Shown here in pieces: positions 35,022 through 43,732 of a stretch of DNA of 59,620 nt. The notes under the pieces are model-generated. The model saw nothing but the letters and a program-made list of their open reading frames with translations, did not search any database and was not told where the DNA came from. Each line of letters opens with the position of its first letter. Position 1 is the first letter of the stretch. The stretch comes from REEB76 sp049698775 (GTDB lineage Bacteria > Pseudomonadota > Gammaproteobacteria > Natronospirales > REEB76), in assembly GCA_049698775.1 (NCBI GenBank), contig JBAVYM010000044.1:1-59620 (forward strand). Direction: 5' to 3'. Both the position numbers and the translations under genes were made by a program.

Positions 35022-36209
35022 TCAGCGTGAGGTTATTGCCTTGAGCACTTCGTAACAAGCACCCATCGTGTGGTAATCCACTTTGCCCGCGGGGCTTTTC
35101 TCGTCGCTGTATTTTCGGTTCTGCCGGTCCAGTATCCGGTACCAAGCGCCATATTGATGATCCACGAAATGGCGCCAAGCATATGACCAGATTGCGTGGT
35201 ACCAGTTCCAGTATTTCTGCTCACCGCTGCGGGTCGCCAGCAAGGCGGCGGTGGCCAGACTTTCGGCCTGTACCCAGAAGTACTTGTCCATGTCGCAGGG
35301 TCTGCCGTTGGGCGCGAAGCCGTAGTAGATGCCTTTGTGTTCGTTGTCCCAGGCGCGAGCCAACGCCGTATCGAACAACTCCCGCGCGCGCGGTAGCAAC
35401 CACGCTTCCGGACGATGCTGTTCCAGTATCAACAACAGCTTGGCCCATTCGGTCTGATGCCCGGCCTGGAAGCCCCAAGGTCGGAACAGGTGTTTCGGGT
35501 TATCGCGGTTGTAATCCCAGTCCGGTTCCCAGTGCCGGTCGTAATGCTCCCACATCAGGCCGCCGGTTTTCTGTGCCTGGCGTCGCGTCATGTGATCGGC
35601 CAGCGTGCGTGCGCGCTCCAGATAGCGTGGCTCGCCACTGACTTCGAACGCGGTCAGCATCGCTTCGCATAGGTGCATGTTGGCGTTCTGGCCGCGGTAA
35701 TCCGTAAACACCCAATTCGGCGAGGCTTCGTCGCGGTACAACCCCGCGTCCGAATCCCAGAAATATTTCTCCAACAGCGCCCAGGTTTCCTCCATCCACG
35801 CAGCGGCCTCTTCGATACCGACCTGGCGCGCGCAGGCATACGCCAACAATACGAACGCTACACCGTAGCAGTGATTGGTGCGATCCTCGGCACGGTCGTC
35901 GCAAATGGTCCAGGCGTAACCGCCGTTGGCCGCATCGCGATGCACGTTGCGCAGATAGCGCACACCGTGCCACACCGCGTCGAGATAGGCCGGATCGCCG
36001 AACTCACGAAACGCCATCGCATAATTGAAGACGAAGCGCGTGCTGCTCACCAGATGCCGGTGGTTGGTATCGTAAATCGTTCCGTCGTCCTTGAAGTACT
36101 GGAAGAAGCCACCTTTCGCATCGATAGCACGCGGATGATAGAACACCATGGTGTGTGCAATGTGTGCACGCAGGAAATCCGGGGAGCGAAAATCGGGTAG
36201 CGTGTTCAA
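35022..36209 (-). CDS. AGE-family epimerase/isomerase, probable mannose isomerase
   Basis: A 395-residue alpha/alpha barrel protein of the N-acylglucosamine 2-epimerase family. Three active-site histidines fit aldose-ketose isomerases such as YihS: His179 in NANMHLCEAML, a second in GHQTEWAKLLL, and a third in KVDYHTMGACYE. It lacks a signal peptide, so it is cytosolic. In this operon it would turn imported mannose into fructose, feeding the adjacent kinase. It overlaps the kinase gene by 4 nt. Cellobiose 2-epimerase activity is the main alternative, less likely in this context. Confidence 0.85.
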   Translation of the reverse strand: MNTLPDFRSPDFLRAHIAHTMVFYHPRAIDAKGGFFQYFKDDGTIYDTNHRHLVSSTRFVFNYAMAFREFGDPAYLDAVWHGVRYLRNVHRDAANGGYAWTICDDRAEDRTNHCYGVAFVLLAYACARQVGIEEAAAWMEETWALLEKYFWDSDAGLYRDEASPNWVFTDYRGQNANMHLCEAMLTAFEVSGEPRYLERARTLADHMTRRQAQKTGGLMWEHYDRHWEPDWDYNRDNPKHLFRPWGFQAGHQTEWAKLLLILEQHRPEAWLLPRARELFDTALARAWDNEHKGIYYGFAPNGRPCDMDKYFWVQAESLATAALLATRSGEQKYWNWYHAIWSYAWRHFVDHQYGAWYRILDRQNRKYSDEKSPAGKVDYHTMGACYEVLKAITSR

Positions 36210-37186
36210 GTATGCTCTCGTAAAAACTGTTCTACTTCGGCGCGCGACGGCATGGATTCGAACGCACCGTGACGGGTCACTGCCAGCGCACCGCAGGCGG
36301 CGGCGAAGCGCAATGCCGATCGCATATGCGCCTCGTCCGCCAGAAATTTTTCCAGCCTCCGCTGGACCACGTTTTCACGCAGCAGCCAGCTCAGCATGCC
36401 GCCCACGAAGGCATCGCCGGCGGCCGTGGTATTCACAGTCTGCACCTGGAAAGTGGGTAACACGCCAGACCCTGATCGCGTGAAATGCCGCAATGGCTCG
36501 CCGCCGTTGGTAACCCACAGCCACTGCGTCCGCCCGCGCCACAATTCAGACAGCGCGGCAGTCTCGCCGCCCAGAGGTTCGGCCAGGAATGCCAGCTCGG
36601 AGGCGCTCAATTTCACCAGTTCGGCTTCGCGCAGTGCCCGCCAGATGCGTGCATGTGGATCCAGATTCTTGCGCCACAAGCTCGAACGCAGGTTCATGTC
36701 AAAGCTCACCAGCGCACCCGTCGCATGTGCACGATGCATACCTTCGAGCGTGGTATCGGCGATCTCCGCTTCCGTGAGGCTGTTGGAGCAGGCATGGAAG
36801 ATCGCGGTGTCGTTGAAACAAGCATCATCGAAATGCCGTGCACGGAACAATAGATCCGCTGACGGCGGCCGGTAGAAACTGAATTGACGCTCGCCGAGCG
36901 CATTCAGCGACACAAACGCCAATGCCGTCTTGGCCACATCCGTGCGCGCCACGTAATAAGTCGAAACACCGGCGAACTTAAGCCGTTCCAGCAGGAAATC
37001 ACCGAACATATCCCGGCCCAGCATGCCGACGAACACCGAAGGCACGCCGAGTTGCGCGACCGCGACCGCCACGTTCGCCGGCGCGCCGCCGGCATGCCGC
37101 ACAAATTGCTGTGGCGCTTGCTGGCCCGTTGAGGGCGCGGCGAGAAAATCGATCAGCGCCTCACCGAAGCACACCACACTACGCAC
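36206..37186 (-). CDS. PfkB-family carbohydrate kinase, probable fructokinase
   Basis: A 326-residue ribokinase-fold sugar kinase. FGEALIDFLA, HAGGAPANVAVAVAQLG and NTTAAGDAFVGGML are the family motifs; the catalytic base is the Asp in AAGD. The usual first residue of that motif (Asp) is Asn here. Substrate is inferred: with the AGE isomerase next to it, fructose to fructose-6-phosphate is the simplest reading. It overlaps both neighbours (4 nt with the AGE gene, 8 nt with the transporter gene), so it is translated within one operon. Confidence 0.88.
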   Translation of the reverse strand: MRSVVCFGEALIDFLAAPSTGQQAPQQFVRHAGGAPANVAVAVAQLGVPSVFVGMLGRDMFGDFLLERLKFAGVSTYYVARTDVAKTALAFVSLNALGERQFSFYRPPSADLLFRARHFDDACFNDTAIFHACSNSLTEAEIADTTLEGMHRAHATGALVSFDMNLRSSLWRKNLDPHARIWRALREAELVKLSASELAFLAEPLGGETAALSELWRGRTQWLWVTNGGEPLRHFTRSGSGVLPTFQVQTVNTTAAGDAFVGGMLSWLLRENVVQRRLEKFLADEAHMRSALRFAAACGALAVTRHGAFESMPSRAEVEQFLREHT

Positions 37187-38456
37187 TGGCGCGCGACTCC
37201 GCTTCGGCTATCGTCGCCAGATCGAGTTTTGATCCCTTGAAGCCGTAGAACACGATATAGAGATAACAAAGCAAAGGTAGGATGAAGGCGTGATGCACGC
37301 CGAAGCGGTCTGCCAACATGCCCTGCAGCACCGGCATTACGGCACCGCCCACGATGGCCATGATCAACAGGCTGGAGCCGCGACCGGTAAGCGGGCCGAG
37401 ACCCTCAATGCCGAGCGTGAAGATGTTGGGGAACATGATGGAGTTGAACAGGCCGATGCAGACCACACTCCACACGGCAAACATGCCGTGACTGAGCATG
37501 GTGGTTAGCACCAGCAGCGTCGCCACGCACGCGAACGCACCTAGCAGCTTGCGTGGATCGATGCGTTGCAGCAGCACCGAACCGATGAAACGCCCTAGCA
37601 TGGCACCACCCCAGTACAGCGACACAAAACCCGCTGCCTTCACTTCCGGCATGTTGCCTATCCCGGGCAGTGAGATGTAATTGATCATGAAGCTGCCGAT
37701 TGAGACTTCCGCGCCGACGTAGACAAAAATCCCGATCACACCGAAAAATAGATGGCGGTGGCGTAGCGCGGCCCGGAATGGATGCGAGGGTTCCGCAGCG
37801 TGATCTTCCGCAACATTGATTGCCGGCAGATGAAACAGATACACGATCGCCGCCAGTGCAAACAACGTGATCGCGATACCGATATAGGGTATCTGCACCA
37901 TCTCCGCCTGCTGCAAGCGGTAAGCGATCTGATGGGCCGCGTCGAGCTTGGTAAATTCTGCGGCGCTCAGCACGGCGCCTGACAGGATCAACAGGCCCCC
38001 GAACTTGGGCGCCAATGTAGTGCCGAGAGAATTGAAGGCCTGCGACAAATTAAGGCGGCTGGATGCGCCGCGCGGCGGACCCAGCAGACTCACATATGGG
38101 TTGGCGGCTACCTGGAGCAGTGTAATACCGCTCGCCAGCACGAACAGGGCGGTAAGAAATACGGCATAGGACGGTATCGCCGCCGCCGGATAGAACAGCA
38201 GCGCGCCGACCCCGGATACGCACAAGCCTATGATGATGCTGTTCTTGTAACCGAACAGCGACAGCACTTTTCCGGACGGCAGCGATATCAGAAAGTAGGC
38301 GCCGAAGAACGTGAATTGGATCAGCATGATGCGGGTGTAATCAAGCGAGAACACCGATTTCAGGTGCGGCACCAGCACGTCGTTGAGCACCGTGATGAAG
38401 CCCCACATGAAGAACACGGCGGTTACGACGCTGAAGGCCACGCGGGTTTTATTCAT
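37179..38456 (-). CDS. FucP-family sugar/H+ symporter (MFS)
   Basis: A 425-residue major facilitator with about 12 membrane spans. Conserved FucP/GluP-type features: the N-terminal FFMWGFITVLNDVLVPHLK, LQVAANPYVSLLGP with the ANPY motif, and GRFIGSVLLQRIDPRK. The ATG at 38456 is preferred over upstream in-frame codons, because family homology starts at FFMWGF. Substrate is probably mannose, inferred from the operon. First gene of the operon symporter-kinase-AGE-GH92-GH47. Confidence 0.88.
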   Translation of the reverse strand: MNKTRVAFSVVTAVFFMWGFITVLNDVLVPHLKSVFSLDYTRIMLIQFTFFGAYFLISLPSGKVLSLFGYKNSIIIGLCVSGVGALLFYPAAAIPSYAVFLTALFVLASGITLLQVAANPYVSLLGPPRGASSRLNLSQAFNSLGTTLAPKFGGLLILSGAVLSAAEFTKLDAAHQIAYRLQQAEMVQIPYIGIAITLFALAAIVYLFHLPAINVAEDHAAEPSHPFRAALRHRHLFFGVIGIFVYVGAEVSIGSFMINYISLPGIGNMPEVKAAGFVSLYWGGAMLGRFIGSVLLQRIDPRKLLGAFACVATLLVLTTMLSHGMFAVWSVVCIGLFNSIMFPNIFTLGIEGLGPLTGRGSSLLIMAIVGGAVMPVLQGMLADRFGVHHAFILPLLCYLYIVFYGFKGSKLDLATIAEAESRASA

Positions 38457-38476
38457 GTTGGCAATATATCCGATGG

Positions 38477-38512
38477 TAGTGCTGTGGTCCGCCTGAAAGG
38501 GCCGCAGCACTA
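38477..38512. promoter_or_regulatory. inverted repeat in divergent mannoside promoter region
   Basis: TAGTGCTGTGG at 38477-38487 and CCGCAGCACTA at 38502-38512 are inverted copies with one mismatch, 25 nt apart. It lies midway in the 119-nt gap between the divergent symporter operon and GH92 copy 2, so one site could control both. No regulator gene is in the locus. Confidence 0.55.
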
Positions 38513-38575
38513 TATTATGATTGGCCGCCGGTTCAAACCCATGCTCGGGCATGGAAACAGAAGAGGACCCTAATT

Positions 38576-40924
38576 ATGTGTATGCGTGTCGCATCCCGTA
38601 TCTCATGCGCTGTAGCTACCCTGTTAATCGCCACGATGCTGACGGCGCACGCTGCGCCCACAAGGGATACGCCCTATGCTTCGGTTGATCCTTTCATCGG
38701 CACTGCCGGAGGCGGCCACATGTTTCCCGGGGCCACGGTGCCCTTCGGCATGGTGCAGGTGAGCCCCGATACCCAGATTCTGGATTTCCATAAGAGTTAC
38801 GGCTGGGCCGCCGGCTACCGTTATGAGGACAAGACCATCCTCGGGTTTTCCCAGACACATTTCTCCGGCACCGGCCACTCGGACCTGGGCGACGTGCTGG
38901 TGATGCCAATCGCCGGTCAGGTGCGGCTGGATCCGGGCGCGGTAGACAAACCCGGTAGCGGTTACCGTTCGCGGTTTAGCCATGCCAGCGAAACGGCGCA
39001 ACCGGGTTATTACGCAGTGACGCTTGCGGATTACGGCATCCGGGTGGAGCTGACCGCCACTCGTCGCGTGGGTCTGGAACGCTACCATTTCCCTGCGGGT
39101 GAACCCGCACACGTGCTGGTGGATTTGCGTTCCAGCATCTACAACTATCCGGGCAAAGTCCTGTGGTCGCGCATGCGCGTGCGCCGCGACGGAACGGTGA
39201 CCGGCTACCGCATCACACGCGGTTGGGCGCCGGGCAGGCAGTTGTATTTCGCCATGCGGTTTTCCCAGTCCATGAGCGGGCATGAGCTTTACGACCGGGA
39301 AGGTCCGATCGATTACAAAGGGTTCGCGCCTCCTGCCGTCAACGATCCCTCCGAGCGTGCCCAGATCCAGGGTCGCGGTCTGGTGGGCGTATTCGATTTC
39401 GGCGTACTCAAGAATCCGGTGTTGCTGGTGAAAGTTTCCATCTCATCGGTGAGCGAAGACAACGCGATAAAAAACCTGGACGAGGAGATGCCTGGCTGGA
39501 ATTTTGACGCAACTCGCGCAGCTACGCGTGCAACGTGGATAAAGGCACTGTCGGTATTTGACGTGAATGCTGCACCGGACATGCAGAAGAGTTTCTATAC
39601 GGCGCTGTACCACACGATGATTGCGCCTAACCTGTCCATGGATGTGGACGGCCGCTATCGCGGTCCTGATAACGCAGTGCATCAGGCCAAGGGATTTGAT
39701 TTCTATTCCACCTTCTCGTTGTGGGATACGTTCCGCGCCGAACATCCGTTGCTGACATTGATACAGCCACCGCGGCGCACCGATGAAATTATCCGGTCCA
39801 TGATCGCATTCCAGCAGGAAAGCCCGTACGGCATGCTGCCGATATGGTCTTACCAGGGACTCGAGACTTGGTGCATGATCGGTTATCACGCGGTGGCCGT
39901 GATCGCAGATGCTTACATGAAAGGCATACGCGGTTATTCCGCCGATGCGGCGCTCAAAGCCATGGTAGCCACTGCCACCTACGGTCCTTACGGCGGACTC
40001 CAGTACTACATGAAACTCGGCTACGTGCCTATCGACAAGGAACCGGAAGCGGCATCCAAGACCCTGGAATATGCGTTTGACGATTGGACCACCGCGCGCA
40101 TGGCCAAGGCCATGGGCCGCAAGGATATCGCTGCGGAGTTCTACAAACGCGCCGGTTATTGGCGCAACGAGTTTGATCCCAAGACTGGCTTTGCGCGCGC
40201 GCGTCTCAGCGATGGGAAATTCCGGGTGCCTTTCGATCCGGCCGCCGCCGGTTACGGCAGTGATTACACCGAAGGTGATGCCTGGCAGTATTCCTGGTAC
40301 GAACCCCAGGACATCGGCGGACTGATCCACGAGCTGGGCGACGATCAAAAACTGGTGACCAAGCTGGATGCGGTGTTCGATACCAAAGTGGATCCAAAAG
40401 AATTTGCCAATGTGGAGGACATCACCGGCCTCATCGGCTACTACGCTCACGGCAACGAGCCCAGCCACCACATCGCTTATCTGTATGACTATGCAGGCGA
40501 ACCGTGGAAGACTCAGCAGCGTCTGAAGCAGATCATGGACAGCCAGTACGCGCCCACGCCTGATGGCCTTGTCGGTAATGACGACTGCGGCCAGATGTCG
40601 GCGTGGTTCATCTTTACGGCGCTGGGCTTCTACCCGGTGGCGCCCGCCAGCAATGAATATATTATCGGCCGGCCGTTCGTGAAACGCGCCACGCTCACGC
40701 TGCCCAATGGCCGGCATTTCACCGTCGAGGCCGAGAATCTGAGTGACAGTACTCCCTATATCAGCTCAGTGACATTAAATGGCAAGCTGCTGAATCGCGT
40801 GTACATACGGCAGCAGGAGATCATGGCCGGCGGCGTGCTGCGTTTCGTGATGCAAGCGCAGCCTAACAAGAGTTGGGGTATTTCGCCCAAAGACCGGCCT
40901 TATTCCATGAGTGATTACGAATAG
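38576..40924 (+). CDS. GH92-family alpha-mannosidase (copy 2), secreted
   Basis: A 782-residue exo-alpha-mannosidase. Signal peptide at residues 1-26 (CAVATLLIATMLTAHA). N-terminal VDPFIGTAGGGHMFPGATVP and LGFSQTHFSGTGHSDLGDV are GH92 landmarks. Catalytic acid Glu lies in YTEGDAWQYSWYEP, the base Asp in VGNDDCGQMSAWF, and FYSTFSLWDTFRAEHPLL is also typical. This is the EGxAWQY form found in Bacteroidetes and many proteobacteria, so it is a different GH92 type from copy 1. GAGGA lies 8 nt before the ATG. Divergent from the symporter operon and probably coregulated. Confidence 0.96.
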   Translation: MCMRVASRISCAVATLLIATMLTAHAAPTRDTPYASVDPFIGTAGGGHMFPGATVPFGMVQVSPDTQILDFHKSYGWAAGYRYEDKTILGFSQTHFSGTGHSDLGDVLVMPIAGQVRLDPGAVDKPGSGYRSRFSHASETAQPGYYAVTLADYGIRVELTATRRVGLERYHFPAGEPAHVLVDLRSSIYNYPGKVLWSRMRVRRDGTVTGYRITRGWAPGRQLYFAMRFSQSMSGHELYDREGPIDYKGFAPPAVNDPSERAQIQGRGLVGVFDFGVLKNPVLLVKVSISSVSEDNAIKNLDEEMPGWNFDATRAATRATWIKALSVFDVNAAPDMQKSFYTALYHTMIAPNLSMDVDGRYRGPDNAVHQAKGFDFYSTFSLWDTFRAEHPLLTLIQPPRRTDEIIRSMIAFQQESPYGMLPIWSYQGLETWCMIGYHAVAVIADAYMKGIRGYSADAALKAMVATATYGPYGGLQYYMKLGYVPIDKEPEAASKTLEYAFDDWTTARMAKAMGRKDIAAEFYKRAGYWRNEFDPKTGFARARLSDGKFRVPFDPAAAGYGSDYTEGDAWQYSWYEPQDIGGLIHELGDDQKLVTKLDAVFDTKVDPKEFANVEDITGLIGYYAHGNEPSHHIAYLYDYAGEPWKTQQRLKQIMDSQYAPTPDGLVGNDDCGQMSAWFIFTALGFYPVAPASNEYIIGRPFVKRATLTLPNGRHFTVEAENLSDSTPYISSVTLNGKLLNRVYIRQQEIMAGGVLRFVMQAQPNKSWGISPKDRPYSMSDYE

Positions 40925-40948
40925 ACGAATACCAGGAGTCTAAACTCA

Positions 40949-41683
40949 TCATAGATCGCCCCACAAACTTTGCAACAGGCTCAAGGCCACCACAGCCGCG
41001 GTTTCGGTGCGCAGCACACGCGGCCCGAGCCGCACCGCCGTGAAGCCGGCGCCTTGCGCCGCGCTGATTTCGGCCGCGCTCAAGCCGCCTTCCGGTCCCG
41101 CCAGCAGCAGGATTTGATCGTGTAGCGGCCGGGGCAAGTCGCCTACAGCCGAACCGGCTTCCGGATCCAGCAGCAGTTTCAAGCCGTGGCGCGGTAGTTC
41201 TGCAAGTAATCCGCTCAGTGACAGAGGTATGCGCACTGCCGGCACGCACACGCGGCCCGATTGTTCGCAGGCAGCGATGACCAGTTGCTGCCAGTGCTGC
41301 TGTTTGTGCGCGGCATGTTGTTTGTCCAGCCGCACTACGCTGCGTTCCGTCAGCACCGGCAGGATTTCGGCGACCCCCAGTTCCACGGCTTTCTGCAGTG
41401 TGTAATCCATGCGTTCGCCGCGGGAAATGCCCTGTGCGAGAGTGATCTTGAGCGGTGACTCACTGCGGCTTGCGCGCTGCGAGCGGATGAGGATACGCGC
41501 CTGACGGTTCTCCATCGCCTCAAGACTCGCTTCAAACTCGCGGCCGGAACCGTCGAACAGCACCAGTGACGCGCCGGGCTTGAGGCGCAGCACCGTGAGC
41601 AGATGCCGGGAAGCAGCGGTTTCCAGCAGCAACGGTTGCTGAGTCACAAGTAGCTGGGGCGTGTAGATGCGTGGGATGCGCAC
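40949..41683 (-). CDS. rsmE: 16S rRNA m3U1498 methyltransferase RsmE
   Basis: A 244-residue SPOUT methyltransferase. The N-terminal PUA-like part (HLLTVLRLKPGASLVLFDGSG) binds RNA. The knotted SAM-binding region reads LLLAGPEGGLSAAEI and VRLGPRVLRTETAAV, the RsmE signature. QGISRGERMDYTLQKAVELG is also conserved. It lies 3 nt after bioA and ends 24 nt from GH92 copy 2 (convergent). Confidence 0.95.
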   Translation of the reverse strand: MRIPRIYTPQLLVTQQPLLLETAASRHLLTVLRLKPGASLVLFDGSGREFEASLEAMENRQARILIRSQRASRSESPLKITLAQGISRGERMDYTLQKAVELGVAEILPVLTERSVVRLDKQHAAHKQQHWQQLVIAACEQSGRVCVPAVRIPLSLSGLLAELPRHGLKLLLDPEAGSAVGDLPRPLHDQILLLAGPEGGLSAAEISAAQGAGFTAVRLGPRVLRTETAAVVALSLLQSLWGDL

Positions 41684-41686
41684 GCC

Positions 41687-43042
41687 TCACGCCTCACGCG
41701 TCGCGAGGTCAATGCCTTCGGCCGCGACTTCTGCCATGAGGTCAATCTCCTCCGGCGTGATGACGTAGGGCGGCATGCAATACACCACATTGCCGACCGG
41801 CCGCAGCAGCACACCGCGCTTGAGCGCGTGCTGATAGACCGTGAGGCCGCGGCGCTCCTGCCAGGGATAAGGCGTGCGGGTGCTTTTGTTTTTGACCATT
41901 TCAATAGCGAGAATCATGCCGTGTTGACGGACTTCCGCCACATGCGGATGTTCTGCGAGATGTGCCACCGCTTTACCCATGTACGCCGCGAGCTGGCGAT
42001 TGTGTTCAATGACCTTATCGGCTGCGAAGATATCCAGCGTGGCGAGCGCGGCGCGGCAGCCGAGCGCGTTGCCGGTGTAGCTGTGAGAATGCAGGAACGC
42101 TGTCAATTTGCTGTAGTCGTCGTAGAACGCCTGATAAATCCGATCATGGGTCAGCACCACCGACAGCGGCAGATAACCGCCGGTAAGACCCTTTGACAGC
42201 AGCAGGAAATCCGGCGTAATGCCGGCCTGCTCGCAGGCGAACAGGGTGCCGGTGCGGCCGAAGCCCACGGCAATTTCGTCGGCGATCAGATGCACGCCGT
42301 AACGATCGCACGCCTCTCGCAACAGTGTGAGGTACACCGGATGGTACATGCGCATGTTGCCGGCGCACTGCACCAGCGGTTCCAGAATCACCGCGCACAC
42401 CTGCTCATGATGTTCCCTCAGCGCTCGTTCCATGTGCGTGAACATCTTGCGGGTGTGGGATTCCCAACTCTCGCCCGCTTCGCGCGCGAAACAATCGGGA
42501 CTCGGCACGGAAATCACATCCATGAGCAGCGGCGCATAGGTTTCCTTGTAGAGTGGCACATTGCCGACCGCCAGTGCGCCCAGGGTTTCACCGTGATAGC
42601 TGTTGGCGAGCGTGATGAACCTGGTTTTTTGGGGTCGGCCGAGATTGCGCCAGTAGTGGAAACTCATCTTCACTGCCACTTCCACCGCCGAGGAACCGTT
42701 GTCGGCATAGAAGCAACGCGTCAGTCCCGGCGGCACGATTTTCACCAGCCGTTCCGAAAGTTCCACCACCGCCTCGTGGCTGAAACCCGCCAGGATCACG
42801 TGTTCCAGCTCCTGCATCTGGCGCGTCAAGGCCGCATTGATGCGCGGGTTGGCGTGGCCGAACAGATTCACCCACCAGGAGCTGATGGCATCCAGATATT
42901 TCTTGCCGTCAAAGTCCTCCAGCCACACGCCCTGACCGCGGCGGATGGGGATGAGTGGCAGCCATTCGTGGTCCTTCATCTGGGTGCAGGGGTGCCACAA
43001 AACGGCCAGGTCGCGGCGGACAAAATCGCTGTTGGCGCTCAT
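41687..43042 (-). CDS. bioA: adenosylmethionine-8-amino-7-oxononanoate aminotransferase BioA
   Basis: PLP enzyme of biotin synthesis, 451 residues, using S-adenosylmethionine as amino donor to form 7,8-diaminopelargonate. LWHPCTQMKDHEWLPLIPI at the N-terminus and the SSWWVNLFGHANPRI block are BioA-specific. Schiff-base lysine is in LLLSKGLTGGYLPL (K284). Followed by rsmE after 3 nt, an arrangement seen in other gammaproteobacteria. Divergent from ampD. Confidence 0.96.
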   Translation of the reverse strand: MSANSDFVRRDLAVLWHPCTQMKDHEWLPLIPIRRGQGVWLEDFDGKKYLDAISSWWVNLFGHANPRINAALTRQMQELEHVILAGFSHEAVVELSERLVKIVPPGLTRCFYADNGSSAVEVAVKMSFHYWRNLGRPQKTRFITLANSYHGETLGALAVGNVPLYKETYAPLLMDVISVPSPDCFAREAGESWESHTRKMFTHMERALREHHEQVCAVILEPLVQCAGNMRMYHPVYLTLLREACDRYGVHLIADEIAVGFGRTGTLFACEQAGITPDFLLLSKGLTGGYLPLSVVLTHDRIYQAFYDDYSKLTAFLHSHSYTGNALGCRAALATLDIFAADKVIEHNRQLAAYMGKAVAHLAEHPHVAEVRQHGMILAIEMVKNKSTRTPYPWQERRGLTVYQHALKRGVLLRPVGNVVYCMPPYVITPEEIDLMAEVAAEGIDLATREA

Positions 43043-43119
43043 GGGTGCTCGGGATTCTCGAAATCGCGGGGTGCGCAGAGCATTTTGCGCATTTACCTAA
43101 TTCCCGGCAACATGCGCGC

Positions 43120-43704
43120 ATGGCAAAACCAGGCAAGCTCGCACCCGGCGCGCAATCGCAGGTGGATTCCGTCACCGGCCTGTTAAGCGGCGCGCGCCAG
43201 TTATCCTCGCCGCACTGCGATGCGCGGCCGGCGGCTACGGCGATTGACCTACTGGTGATCCACGGCATCAGCCTGCCGCCGGGCGAATTCGGCGGACCCT
43301 GGATCGAGCGCCTGTTCCTGGGGAATTTACCTGCGGATGCCCATCCCGGTTTCGCAGCGCCCGCGGCGTTGCACGTGTCCGCGCATCTTCTCATTCGCCG
43401 CAATGGGGAACTGCTGCAGTTTGTGCCGTTTCAGCGCCGCGCCTGGCACGCGGGGGTGTCGAGCTTTCAAGGGCGTGCCGCGTGCAATGACTTTTCCGTC
43501 GGCATCGAACTCGAGGGCTGCGACGACGTGCCTTATGCGGACGCGCAATATGCCGAACTGGTAATGGTGGCGCGCGCCCTCATGCAGGCTTATCCCGGCA
43601 TCACGCCGGTGCGCGTCGTCGGGCACAGCGACATCGCGCCGGGGCGCAAGACCGATCCCGGTCCGGCTTTCGATTGGGCGCGATTGCGCGCGCGGCTTGC
43701 GTAA
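43120..43704 (+). CDS. ampD: 1,6-anhydro-N-acetylmuramyl-L-alanine amidase AmpD
   Basis: Cytosolic zinc amidase of muropeptide recycling, 194 residues. Zn ligands: His in LLVIHGISLPP, and the His and Asp in GHSDIAPGRKTDPGP. WIERLFLGNL and HVSAHLLIRRNGELLQFVPF are family blocks. ATG at 43120 has no strong ribosome site; no better in-frame start is visible. Followed by ampE after 28 nt. In many species this pair affects AmpC induction. Confidence 0.95.
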   Translation: MAKPGKLAPGAQSQVDSVTGLLSGARQLSSPHCDARPAATAIDLLVIHGISLPPGEFGGPWIERLFLGNLPADAHPGFAAPAALHVSAHLLIRRNGELLQFVPFQRRAWHAGVSSFQGRAACNDFSVGIELEGCDDVPYADAQYAELVMVARALMQAYPGITPVRVVGHSDIAPGRKTDPGPAFDWARLRARLA

Positions 43705-43732
43705 TGCGGCGCAGACGGCTTTACTACACAGC

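Noticed and set aside
39443..40717. 424-codon open frame opposite GH92 copy 2
   Set aside because: Antisense shadow of a clear GH92 gene; no recognisable domain or start signal.
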